From Leidyana gryllorum EB-2025a (Eukaryota > Apicomplexa), in contig JBLWGC010000213.1 in assembly GCA_048772705.1 (NCBI GenBank), positions 124,001 through 188,000 of the forward strand: a stretch of 64,000 bases of DNA, in the 5' to 3' direction. This document shows positions 43,401-55,154 of this stretch, one piece after another (positions within the stretch are counted from its first letter, which is position 1; the number at the start of each line of letters is the position of its first letter). The notes beneath the pieces are model-generated. The model searched no databases and was not told where the DNA came from. It saw only the letters and a program-made list of their open reading frames with translations. Made by a program: the position numbers and the translations under genes.

Positions 43401-46400
43401 TAGCGCAGGAGGCTCCAGTGTGGTCCTGTTGGCAATAATATCTGCCGTACAGCTTGAGCAGCACACCAAAGAAGCGTTCCACAGGATCGGTGTCTTCAGT
43501 GCCTTGTAAGGCCAGATGCTGACCCAAGTATCGAGCGATCTGTAGGAAACAGGTGTTCACGCAGGCTGAACTGAGGGCAGCGATTGCGGCTCCCAGATCT
43601 TGTTGCGCAGCAGATGTCAGGACTCCTCGGTCCACCCACCGTGTGATACCAGACATTAAGTTCTGGAGGTGAGGGGCACACGGTGTATTCTTTCCATCGT
43701 ATAGACACATGAGATGGATGACCGAGGGAGAGAACTTAAGATGGTTGGGATCGCTCAACACAGGGCGCCCCATCCCGAGTCTACGACGCCATGGATTGGC
43801 CTGTTCGTCGCTGAGATTCATGTCGGACAACATCACGTCGGCCACGCCATACAGCGCTCTCTTCTCCCGGGTTTCGTGTTCTTCGATGGCCTCCTTGACC
43901 TCGAGCAGGTGCTGAGCGAATGGGTCCAGTGAGCTTCCTTCTACTAGCCGACGTCGGGCTGCGGCAGAGTGCACGAGCTCTGGACTGACGGGTGTCGAAG
44001 TTGTAGTTGAAGAGGTACTGTTGTCTGCTTCGTCATCATTGGGGGTTAGGCCGGGTTGGTTGGCTTGGGATGAGCTCTCGTTGGCGGCATCTGTGTGCTC
44101 TTCTTTGTTTTCGATTACAATACTCTCGCCTTCTTCGCTTTCCTCTGATTCGACTTTTCTGAAGTCTTCGGTGGTGAATTTGGTGTCACTGAGCAGATCC
44201 CAGAGGGTACTAAAGTACTCCAGATTGGATCTGAAACAACTGTCCGATTGACAAATGACGGAGAGATCTTCTTTGCGGACAAAGACGTCAAAATTACGAA
44301 TGTGCTGCAAGGATTGGACGGCCTGAGCGAAACAATAGTCAGATTTGACGTTCTTTATTGGTGAAGCCACAGTCAATTCTGTGCGTCGCTCAGTCTCCTC
44401 AGAGTTTTTGGCACACAGTAACTCGGCGAGTTTTTCGAGTGTGTGAGCCACTTTGATGCAAACCTGGAAGTCGCCCGCCTGATTTGCATTCATCCAGTTG
44501 TAAGAGGAGCGATGAATCTTATTGCGGCGTTCAATATAGAACGTTGTGAGTTGTTTAATACGCGTGTGGCACATTCCCTCACAGAAGGGCTCTGCCTTCT
44601 GGTTGTATATCATAGCGCCACACTCCCCAGACAACTCTTCCACAAAGGCGCTGAGCAGATCACAGCAGAAATGAGCGTCACCAGTCACGGCGTCGGGGGA
44701 GGACTGTTGGTAACGCGTGGGACAGAAGGGCAGAGACAGAGTTGTGGGTAATGGCTGCATTTTGTGGAAGGCCACATCTTGAAGGCCAATCTGCTCATTC
44801 GTCTGACACCGTAACGTGTATCCCGGGATGGCCAACGAATCGGCCCTCTTCTGCTCTCGGGCGGTGTTTATGACATCGACAGCCGGTTCGAGCGGCCACC
44901 ATCGTCCATTCAGACAGATGAGGTCAAGAGGGGGTTGACCCATGGTGGCGCTGGAGTCATCAGCGCAGAGGACACGCCTCTGGCTGCCTTGAGCGACCGA
45001 AGAGGAGAGATCAACGAGCCGTTTGCTCTTGATTTTGCTCGAGTCATAAACATTGTTCTCAGAGTTCAGAGACACCGACGCATACACCTCATACATCTTG
45101 TACTCGGCCTGGGTGAATTGTTTCAATTCGGCCTCGTTACACGAGCGACACGAATCACACAGAGATCCACCGCAATCAATGAAAGACTCGTCGCCGTTCC
45201 AAATACCATCCGCACAATCGGGACAACTCTCTGGACACATTCCTCCGCAGTCGGTACCCCACTCGCCGCGACTCGTCTTTTGGTCACTACACTGCGCAGT
45301 ATTGACTGCCAATACTCGAGCGGCGCTCTCCAACAAAGTCCACACACCGTCGTCACATACGTAAGGAGTGTAGGGTGGAGACGCCACATTGGTCACTGGA
45401 ACATAGAAACTCTCGTTGAGGTGTGTGTGTAAGAAGGAGCCGTGCGCGAGAGGCAAGTCATCCTTTTTGAATACTCTTCCAGCTTCTTTGCCGCTTTCCA
45501 GAGTCACAATCAGATCACCGGTGGGTGGCATAGACTTGCAGGCTTTGCAGCGGCCCAGTTCTTCACAGTCTCGGACGGGGCATGAGGTGCCGCAGGACCC
45601 TCCACAGTCGATTCCGCCTTCGTTGCCGTTCATAACGAGGTCAGTGCAACTGCTCTTGCCGCAGACGAGCAGAGGGAGCGTCCAGCTCCCATCAAAACAG
45701 GCAATGCTTTCGGTGGCGGGTCCAGAGAGTCTGTTGTATCCCTTCTCACATGTGACGTCGACTATGTATCCATGATCCAGATTCCGGGCAATCTTGGACT
45801 TGGAAGTGCTTTTATATTTGAGTCCATACTTTTTCAGCAGATTATCCAACGAGGATTTTGTACACTGCCCTCCACAGGGGTATCCCTGCGCTATAGCGGC
45901 CCGGAACTGCGCTGACGCGGGCTCCATTGCGCGGTTGCGGGCGATGGCTTCGGTCGTGTTGGCGCCTTCTGCCGCCAACGGATGCCACAGACTTTCACTG
46001 GGAACGTGAAACGGCGGGAGCCCAGTGATCCAGGCGCCGTGACGGCAGTCAAAGACTGCCTGTTTGCGTTCCATAAAGGTCATATCCAAACTCTCGGGGT
46101 CACGCCACAATAGACCCCCACGGAAACCCGACTTGCAGGATAACTTGCGACGAGAACCCCATCCGCGGCCTCTCTCGCTGGCATCTTGGACATACCGAAT
46201 CGATGAGGGATTCGGGAACGCCGGACAATACGGAGAACACCGAAGAGCGCTCCCATACAGCTCGACCATCGCGTCATCGTGCTGCAGCAATATCAGCCTA
46301 TCTTTCAATCACACTTACTGTGTGTTCCGGGCCAGCCGGCAGCCATGCGCCATCGTCACAGATGATGGGTTGGATGGGCTGTTCAAAGAGGTTTGGGACC

Positions 46401-49400
46401 GGAACGACGGTCGACGGGTCGAGAGCGACGTCTTGCCGAGTCTTTAGATCCGTGATGGCCAGCAAGGAGGGTTTGGAGGTCAGCGGGGCTGACAATGCCT
46501 GTCTGCCCGGAGAACATCCGAGTTGGTACACTTGGGTCTGATGGCGGAAGTTCAGCAGAGGATCGGCGGTAAAGTTTAACACTCTGCCATAACTATCCTT
46601 CACAATGTAATCCGAGCCAAAGTAGGCTGCGGGATGGGGACAAGAGGCAAAGCAGTTAATGTTCCGCGTCAACCGGGTCCATTCGCCACGCAGACACAAT
46701 ACGGTGTCGGTTCCGGTCACGGACGTGGCCTGACCGAGAGTGGGCGCCTGGGTTGCGGCATCGGGAGAACACGACAACTGGTATGTCGACCCCGGCGAAG
46801 TGCCGTCTCCGAGAATGAGGGTGTATTCGTAGCCACTTCCAGGCGGTTTGAACGGCCGGCATCCCCCTGCAAAGGATCAGAGTGCGAATGTGTCTCCAGG
46901 TGGTGAACTCACTCTGGCAGCTGAGCAGTCTGCTCCGTTGCCACGCGCCTTCAAAACAGGCGACAACGACTTCGTCTGCCTCGAGATCGTCATATGGCGC
47001 AACGGTGTCATTCCAAAAACGCTGTTCGTATTCGGACTGCTCGATTTCCATCGAAGCTTCCTGAGCGATTGTGTCTGCAGCACATCCGAATATAAAGGAA
47101 GAGCCGTGGGCCGTAGCCTCCCGCGGCGTGGTGCTACGATAAGTCTTCATGACGAGTCCGTGTTCCGCCACCATGGCTGTTTCGTCGATTCGGGCACAGT
47201 TGTAATGACACGAGAGAGATGGGCTCTGCCATCCGCCCTCGAGACAGTTGAGACGTTCCTGAACGCTCGAACCAGTGTTTGCTGCACACGTCAACACTCG
47301 GTAGCTTCCCACTTTGACCGCACTATCGCCTTCGACGATCTTGTAGGCGGGGCCCATGGACGGGAAGGGCCCACATGTTTGGCCACACTTTAGATCCACG
47401 TCCGACCAGCGGCCATCTGTTGAAGGAATAAAGCTGTTGGGAGAGAAGGAGAGACCGACTTACTGAGACAGGTCGAGACCTCTCCGAATGGTGAGCCACT
47501 CAATGTCTCGCTGCTTTCGATACATTTGACTCGGATCTGTGAGCCGTGTTTCATGAAATCGTATTGGAGAGCGTCTTGCATCTCCCAGCCGAGAGGAAGG
47601 AGGCCGTCGTCAGTCGCAACGTGAACAGCTTCGACTGTATACTGACTCCCGGGTGTCTCATATTGTCGACACATCGATTTGCAGTCTAAGCCATAATAGT
47701 CCCACTCGCCATCGAGACATTGGCTCAGGACAATAGTGTCGACGAGATTGGGATAAGTTGTTCCCCAATCGATGCGGTCGCCATATTTGTTCCGCTCCCA
47801 ATTCTGGAACACAGGACTGTAGTTTTCGTCACAGGCGAGTTGCACCACACTCGTGTGCGGTGCCGCTTCTGCCGTCACGTTTCTGTCTCTCACGTAAACG
47901 TGATTTCCTTCAGGGTACGGATCACAAGAGATTCCATAAGCGGTAAAGTATAAAATATCAAAAACATTTGGATTGTAAAGCAGATCAGTGAACGCCCCCA
48001 CTTCAATGGTCAAACTGTATTCGTGGCCGGGAGTCAGTGTGATCTGAGGATCAAAGAGGATTCGACTGCGATCGTAGGGGTCCTGGCGAAGATATGTCTC
48101 TCGAACGACGTCTTTTTCCGTATCGTATATATACGTACTCCCATCGTTCAGATCTCTCAAAACCACTCCCGCCCACCGACCGAAATTAATGGGTCGATTA
48201 TAACGCCACGAGAATGTGGGATATTCGGGATCAACGCCGCGGCTTCCATTCAAAGGTATCGTTTCGATCACCGTCGGCAGATCCCAGTACCTTTCCGTCG
48301 CACATTGAATGATCACTTCTGTCTCGTTCACGAAACGTTCGCTGTCGCCCACATACGCAGTCCAAACTCCCGTGAACGGTCGCGTCGCATTTTCCTCAGC
48401 TGCGTACTTTTGATACGCAATGTACCGGTCTGGACTCAGTGAGTGTCCGATAACCCAAGTCGCTCCTGCTTCGGGGCGTTCGCCCGACCAATACACAGCC
48501 ACTCCTTCTCCCGGGAGCTTATTGGTCACTTTCTGCTGATACCATCGGGCCTTTCCATTGAAAGGATCCCCAGCCTTGTAGGGTCCATTCAACGAATTGA
48601 ACTCAGCTGGGAATCCAGTAATGCCGAGAATGGGACACCCCCCATTGGTAGACACCGTGAACGTCGTACCCGTCTGGACATCATTGGGATTCCCAGACAG
48701 ATCATTCACGATATCGGCGTCCCACGTCACAGAATATGTGCCGTCCTCCAATGTTGTCATACGCACATCCAGCTCAACAGTCAGCTCACGACCTTTGATA
48801 TTCACCCGGTAAGGTACCGTAGCGTCGATTCCCGTTATCGTTGGATCGTTCACTACAGCCACCCACGGACCCGGTCGCAGCTCCTCCGCCACAGTGTCGT
48901 CTATGCGGGTCACCACTACTTGGTGACCGGTCGACTTGGAGAACTGGATGTTCTCATTGAATGTCAGCATGAGTTCGCGAACGGGAGGCACCACAGTGGT
49001 CCCATTGCCGGGTATAATGCCGGTGACATACGGTTTGCCCGAATCGGTCAGACATCGGAATGCACTGCAGAATCCGTACGGACAGTCTTGAGACACAATG
49101 CACTCCTCCACACGCACATAGCCGAGCTCCATATCATAGTCTAACCAACTAGTACAAGACGGAGCCCTGTTGCCTTCCACCTAATCAACGGTGATGGGCG
49201 GGGCAAAGGAATAGAATATTGGCCTCACCTTCCCACTGCAGCCACATAGACGACTGGTTCCAGCCACCCTGGCGAGCCCAAGATGGACATCACAATCACC
49301 ATCGCCGTTAACGTCCATGACGCAAGGCAGACTTGACACATTCAGATCTGTGTGACTCAGTGCTTTCCGGTCGGCACAACTCAGCTCGGCCGCAATGGGT

Positions 49401-51159
49401 ACAACTTTTAAGCCCTCATTAACGGTCTGTGTGTAGGATGTGAGATCAGATTTCGCCAAGAAACGTGTGTGTTAACTCACTCGAGCGGCAAGACTCTGAA
49501 TTGTGCAATGCTGTCCGATCAAACACTGATAGGCCTTCAAACCGGCGGTTGCTGCAACCCCAGCGAAGCCTGAGCAATGATTCTGAACACAATATGCAAA
49601 TGCCTTGTGAGTACAATGAAGATTGCTGACACACTCTTGAACTCCAACTTTTCCGACTGGGATAAAGAACTCGCTGGCTTGGGTACACGGGCGCCCCGCG
49701 TTTACCGTGTCGATGGCAGGACACGCACATAGACGAACACCTTCCATCTTCTTCGTCTTGTCGCGACGTCGTCCGGTGCCCATCGCAAACGCACAATACG
49801 AGCCTTCACCGACTTCTTGGCATTTCCAATGACTCAACTTGAAGGGGCTCGCTGAGGGGGTGGAAACACATTAAGACATTGTCGGTGGTGGGAGCTGCGA
49901 GTCTTACCATTGGAGAGCAGTGGTTCGGCTTCTCCACAGGTGTCAGTCAGAGGCACGGCGATGACCTCGAAGTCGGTGGTGATGCCGTGGCCGGGGAGTT
50001 GGCCGGCAGTGATGTCGCAACGGTAGTCGTCCACACAGTGAATGATGTGAGTGTCGGCCGCATCAGCGTCAATGCCCACACACACGCCGTCCAGGCACGC
50101 TTCAAACTCGGGACAGTCCTCCAAGACCGTGCAAGACTGTACCGAGAGACCGGATGTGGGAAGTCCACCCCAACCCTCCGGTCTCAATGAGTTCAAGAGC
50201 TCCTCGAGAGCACTGGAACCCGCTGCGTTGTTACCCGAAGAGTTTGACTTGGTGGTGGTGGTCGTAGTTGTGGTAGTTGTGGTGGTGGATGAAGAAACTT
50301 GAAGAAACTTGGTGGGGGTTGCAGTAGAAGTCGTGGAAGATGAGAGAAGAGAGGTGTCATCTTCTTTGGGGGTGGTGCTCTCACCAGCAGAAGACTCTTT
50401 GGATGCAGCCACAGCCTCATCGAGACGGCGAAGTTGTCGCTCGTATCGTCTTTCGAAGGGTATGTGCGGAGTCTGTAGTCGGAGGAGTGGTCCAGCGTAG
50501 ACTTGTTCAGACTCGCATTGTATCTCTGGATAGAAAGAAGGGCTGCCGATTCCGGGGGGGTGCGGGAGCGGGGCGGAACAGAGACATATGCGGTAAGCTC
50601 CCCCGTCGAGAAAGTAGGGATCGATCCAACAGGCGGATTCTGCCCGTGTACACTTAAAAGTCGCTAAACGATCAAACAATTGGTCTTGACAATTAGAGTT
50701 ATGATGCACCAAGTAACCATAGAAATCATTCGTTGTGGTAGAATAGGCTGCTATGCCTTCAGAAGGCGGTGGTGGTGGTTCAACAGGTACCGAGCAGGGC
50801 TCTTCCGGCCCGCATATGTATCGCGGGGTGACACTCACGCGTCCCAACGATATGTCGCAGTTTCCTTTACTATCAGAACAGTCACATAGTTCATATACAT
50901 CATCGGTGATCGGTAGGTTGAACTCAACTGGAGACCGCCACACCTGCACGGGTGCCGACACCAGCACGCCTGACTGACACGAGGTGCCTACGGGAGCCAG
51001 TCCCAGTCGGCGAAACGTATCGGGGGTTGCCCATGGGAGATTGCAAGTCAACGCTCGTCCATCAGACTCCCCGATGCAGGAGCCCAAAGAGGCATTCTGT
51101 GGCGTTGAGGCGGCTCTCGCCAATAACGACGGGATTACTAAGAACCCTGATGGCCTCAT
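40470..51159 (-). CDS. Giant type I membrane protein, about 3,450 aa, with sushi-like, Big_5-like, DCGG and LNR modules
   Basis: Nine or more exons run from ATG 51159. A signal peptide (MRPSGFLVIPSLLARAAS) is followed by Cys-rich segments and a Thr-rich linker (TTTTTTTTTT near 50240-50290). Next come two Big_5/SbsA-like beta domains around 48150-49060 (TGIIPGNGTTVVPPVRELML; PLNGSRGVDPEYPTFSWRY) and several sushi-like units with C...GxW...C spacing (46650-47700). Repeated G-x-D-C-G-G-x-C motifs follow (45150-45640: GGIDCGGSC, WGTDCGGMC, FIDCGGSLC). Splicing near 43260-43307 forms CPRHYINDGLCDAGC then CGYDGRDC, a Notch/LNR-type calcium-binding repeat. One membrane helix (IVLVAAVAFGVTAGFAVWGY, near 41010-41070) precedes a basic and Ser-rich cytosolic tail of about 160 residues. 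A receptor or adhesion protein is likely. It faces the GH77 gene with 47 bases between start codons. Confidence 0.82.
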
Positions 51160-51206
51160 TCAGCCCCCACAAAACTCTCAGAATTCTTCAATTATAGATT
51201 AGGACG
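51160..51206. promoter_or_regulatory. 47-base divergent promoter region
   Basis: This is all that separates the start codon of the giant receptor (minus strand) from that of the GH77 enzyme (plus strand). It is A/T- and C-rich (AGCCCCCACAAAACTCTCAG, then AATTCTTCAATTATAGATTA). Any core promoter must extend into one of the coding regions. Function is inferred from position only. Confidence 0.45.
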
Positions 51207-53802
51207 ATGCAGACTACTATCCTAGGCACCCTCGCACCCCTCTTCTCTCTGTACGCTCCTGGTGGTCTACCGGGAGATTTTGGCGAAGCCGCCCACGATT
51301 TTCTCGGGCTGCTCAAAGAATATGGCCACGAGAGATGGGTCATGCTGCCCCTCGGGCCCGCACGGGTAGATCACCGACTGGTTCTGTACCGGATCGCCGC
51401 CTACATGGATAACCCCAAACTTCTCGAACTGCTCGAGACTTTCATATTCCCCCAACCCCTACGCGAAGATCATCTCCCTCGCGAGGAGTCAACCGACGTT
51501 GGAGTCCCCTCGCGCCCGGGCTCGGCAGCCTCCGCTGCACAGGCCGTCTCCAACGCCTTCCACTCACTCATAGCCTCCCAGGAGAAGGCAGCGGCACCCG
51601 AACAGCCTCAGGACAGCAGCGATGTGGGTGCTGACGATGATGCGGCGCAAGAGGCCGAACCTGCAATTGATGAGTGCCAGTCCGATAACGACAAGTGCAA
51701 CGCAACTCCCCAACTTGACAACAAAACCATAGAAGTGACTGAATCTGAATTGCAGCACCGACCCCTCCCTCACGCGCCTCAACTCCATTCGCGCATAAGC
51801 TCGCGAGCGCCTCAGTACCCCACTCCAGATCGCAACGCTGATCGTCCGGCCCCCAACAAAAGTGGTCATACCGACCCGGGACGCCGCTACTGGAAAGCTC
51901 CCCGAACCAACATAATCACATCCGCCGTACTCGACTTCCTCCCAGAGAAGGTCAACGAGAACGCGGCGATAGGGGACAATATCGACCATACAATATGGTA
52001 CGATAAGTGTCCCTATGTTGCCTGCAGCGCACTGGCACTCAACCCAATCTATACATGTTTGAAAATGCTACACGTGGAGGTGCCGCGGCGTCCTTCAGAC
52101 CCCTGGGCCAACAGGGAGGAGAACCTCGTACAGCTGATCGAGTCCTGGACCTACAAGACTCGTGGACTCGGACATGCTTTCCTCCGTGACATGTTGCCGC
52201 TGATGGGCGACCAGGACTTCATGATAGCCCTGCGATCTGCACTCTTCTCTGCAAATATCACCGTCAATACCTGTCCAAAGCTCTGGCCCAACTTCACCTG
52301 GGGCAACGTGGGAGCCGATGATTTCATACAATTTGTCAAACTCTCGAACAGCTGGCTCACTCATTACTGTGCCTGGGAAACCTTCAACGATGTCGAAGCC
52401 ATCCGGGCGGTCGTCAAAGATCGCAATCAGCTCTATCGCGCTGGCTTCGTTCATGATTGGCAACAGGTACACGCTCCGTCGTTGTGTGTGTGTGTGTGCG
52501 ATAACGGGTGACTGATGCAGTGGCCGGATAAACTCAAGGACGCATCAGTGGAGAATTTGCAGCATTGTTGGGACAATGGCTTCCAGTGGCGCGTGGAGCA
52601 GCCGATAGCGGAGATTCAAGTGCAATTCACGCTTGTACAGGCGATGTTATTCCACGCCTACGCGCAATGGATTCTTGACCTTCAAATGCGCTCTCTCCGG
52701 GACCACGCGAATGAAGTGAGCATCAAGCTCGTTGGTGATCTGCCAGTGTATCTTCCGACTCAAAGGTATGTGAAGAGTAGCTGACTGGGAACTCCTATAC
52801 GCAACCTTACGCTTTTCGGCTCAGCGCTGATGTATGGGCTAATTCAATGGTCTTTATGTTGGACCCTGAAACCGGATACCCTTCGCAAGTCAGTGGATTG
52901 CCCGCGGATCACTGGTGCGAGGAAGGGCAGCTGTGGGGAACGCCTGTGTATAATTGGTGAGGAACGGAGCACTCGAACACTCTTTTCGAACACACGCGAC
53001 ACGCAGGTCTGGGCAACCCGAGGCGACCGCGGATTGGTGGGAGCTGAGGATTCGCTCCAATCTTATTCGATTTGGCGCAATTCGCATAGATCATTTTCGA
53101 GCATTTGCGGACTTCTGGGCTATTCCCCGGGAACACGCTCTGAAGGAATGCAATGGGATGGTTGGTGAATGGATGCTGGGACCCGGATGGTCTTTTTTTG
53201 AAGATCGATTGTTGAAGAAGTATGAAGACTTGGATCCGAAGGACATCATGGTCGAGGACTTGGGGGACAACACACCCGGGCTTTTGGCCCTTCGCGAGGT
53301 GATGCTGGTACCACGAATGGAAGTGTTTCAATTCAGTGTATGGAACGTTGCAAGTGCCTCACCAGAGGACGAGAAGAAAGGCTGGCTCTTCGGCCATTGG
53401 GATCCGGACGTGATAGCCTTCGTCGGCACACATGACAATCCGCCGCTCAATCTCTGGAAGACTCAAGGGGACAATAGGAAAGTTGCGGCCGGTATAGTGG
53501 GGAACGCTTTGGTAGACGAGCCAATGGCGAGCCGCTTGATGATGGAAACCATCGTGGAGGAGACACGACCTGGCACACTCATTCTTACATTAGCAGACAT
53601 CCTGTGCCTAGGTAAGGAAGGATTAATTAATGTGCCCGGGCGCAATGACGATCAATTGTGGCGGTGGAAAGTGACAAAGTCTCACTGGAAGTTCTTATTT
53701 GACGAAAGCACACGAGGATACATGGGCTACCTGGCACGACTGGCCAAAAAAAGCAGTCCGATCCGACCAAGAGGGTTGGGTCCTTACCTTTCAGCACCAT
53801 AA
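51207..53802 (+). CDS. 4-alpha-glucanotransferase (GH77, amylomaltase/D-enzyme family)
   Basis: Four exons (51207-52466, 52521-52765, about 52825-52960, about 53009-53802) give about 810 aa. Catalytic-domain motifs are in order: TLAPLFSLYAPGGLPGDFG, VMLPLGP, YVACSALALNPIY, VGDLPVYL, SADVWANSMVFMLD and IRIDHFRAFADFWAIP, whose Asp is the expected nucleophile. IMVEDLGDNTP follows with the expected acid/base Glu, then VGTHDNPP and NVPGRNDDQLWRW. It would transfer alpha-1,4-glucan segments in starch or amylopectin-like storage metabolism. An acidic, low-complexity insert of about 200 residues (about 51360-51990) interrupts the N-terminal part of the barrel between VMLPLGP and the YVACSAL motif. 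There is no signal peptide, so it is likely cytosolic. The stop is 9 bases before the next gene. Confidence 0.93.
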
Positions 53803-53811
53803 GATTAGTCA

Positions 53812-55128
53812 ATGCCCTCCAAAAACGTCAATGAAGAGGTGTTAGAAGCACAAGGTGCTGATGGCTACGGGCCCTGTAGAATGGGGTCCGCAGACGACCT
53901 CTACACTGTTGAAGAAATATTGGGCTACCGACAGAGAGGTGGCAAGGAGTATTTCAGAATCAAATGGCGCGGGTACCCCATGGACCAAGCGACATGGGAG
54001 CCGGGAGAGAACCTTCTGGCGCCAGGAGAGGAACTCTTGAAGGTCATGACCCAGTTTCGTGAGGCTTGGCAGCCCGTGCCGCCCAAAAAACGGAGCCACA
54101 AGAGAAGCTCATGCGACCACTCCAGCGGCAGCCCGCCTCACGGCCAGCGTCGGCGTGTAACTCTCAACGACCAGAATCAGGATCAAAATCAGTCGGCGCC
54201 CACGAATGCATCACCGTTACATATTCGGGCAGATGATTTATTCGAGAACCCCAACATTTTGCATACGGATACCACCGACACAGCCACTCCAATGCACTCC
54301 CAGGCGGAGGTTCTTTTGGTTTCAGCCGCCAACGACAGCTCTTCTCAGGCGGAGCTTCAAGACGCGGCATCTACGAGTGGTCGTCAAGCAGGAGGCGGGC
54401 GGGACTCGATGTCAAGAGATCCGGAGCACGATGAGGAAGGGATCGGATCGACCCCTCATCCCACTCTGTTTGGGGAGCTACCGGATGAGGGAGAGAGTTC
54501 CCCTTGCAGCCCTGCTGCGCGTGTTACTGATATGGTGGTATCTGAAGAACGAGAAAATAATTCAGCAGCAGAGTCAATCGACGCCGCACCGAGTGCGAAT
54601 GAGGACCTCTTCTCGGTGAACGAGCCGTCTGAGCCGGAGACTAAGCGAGGTGACGACGTGGAGGCACCGGCGAGGAGCCCAATCCCGTCCCCGAGAGCCG
54701 GTAGCGACGATTCTGCCGCCCCAGTTATTAGATCGCAGACATTTGAGGATGTCATGCGTTGTCAAGAGCCCTCTCGGCACAAGTCGGCTAGTCATATATG
54801 TCGATGTGGTCTCGAAATTCGTTGTGATGGGGACTACCCGTCGGTGGTCAGTCCGCCTGCCGAGCCCAGGAAACTTGACACTGTACGGCACATCGTCCAA
54901 GTATTTGGGCCGACGGCAAAGGCTAGCCCCTCAGGACTGATTCCCGGGTCCAAAGACCTCCAAGTCGAAATTGTATCGCACAGCAAATTGACACAAGGGA
55001 AGGAGGTGGTGGGGCTTACAGAGACGAGAGAAGTACTGAGAATCGATGAAGCACGAAAGCGGTATCCCGTGGAGTTGTTGGACCATTTACTATTAACTTT
55101 GAATTTTCAGCGAGCTAGTTCTGGGTGA
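53812..55128 (+). CDS. HP1-like chromodomain protein with possible chromo-shadow-like C-terminus
   Basis: A single exon encodes 438 aa. Residues about 30-85 form a chromodomain: YTVEEILGYRQRGGKEYFRI, KWRGYPMDQATWEPGENL. The aromatic-cage positions of HP1 proteins (Y, W, and a third aromatic or equivalent) look present, so methyl-lysine binding, probably H3K9me or H3K27me, is plausible. A basic patch (KKRSHKRSS) and a disordered acidic/Ser-rich middle of about 250 residues follow. The last 60 residues (EVLRIDEARKRYPVELLDHL) resemble the end of a chromo-shadow domain, which mediates dimerisation, but the match is weak. A single cysteine cluster (ICRCGLEIRC) occurs near 54790-54830. It acts in the nucleus, by family analogy. 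Confidence 0.85.
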   Translation: MPSKNVNEEVLEAQGADGYGPCRMGSADDLYTVEEILGYRQRGGKEYFRIKWRGYPMDQATWEPGENLLAPGEELLKVMTQFREAWQPVPPKKRSHKRSSCDHSSGSPPHGQRRRVTLNDQNQDQNQSAPTNASPLHIRADDLFENPNILHTDTTDTATPMHSQAEVLLVSAANDSSSQAELQDAASTSGRQAGGGRDSMSRDPEHDEEGIGSTPHPTLFGELPDEGESSPCSPAARVTDMVVSEERENNSAAESIDAAPSANEDLFSVNEPSEPETKRGDDVEAPARSPIPSPRAGSDDSAAPVIRSQTFEDVMRCQEPSRHKSASHICRCGLEIRCDGDYPSVVSPPAEPRKLDTVRHIVQVFGPTAKASPSGLIPGSKDLQVEIVSHSKLTQGKEVVGLTETREVLRIDEARKRYPVELLDHLLLTLNFQRASSG

Positions 55129-55154
55129 TGCAACTAAAGGTTGCTCTTTAGCCT

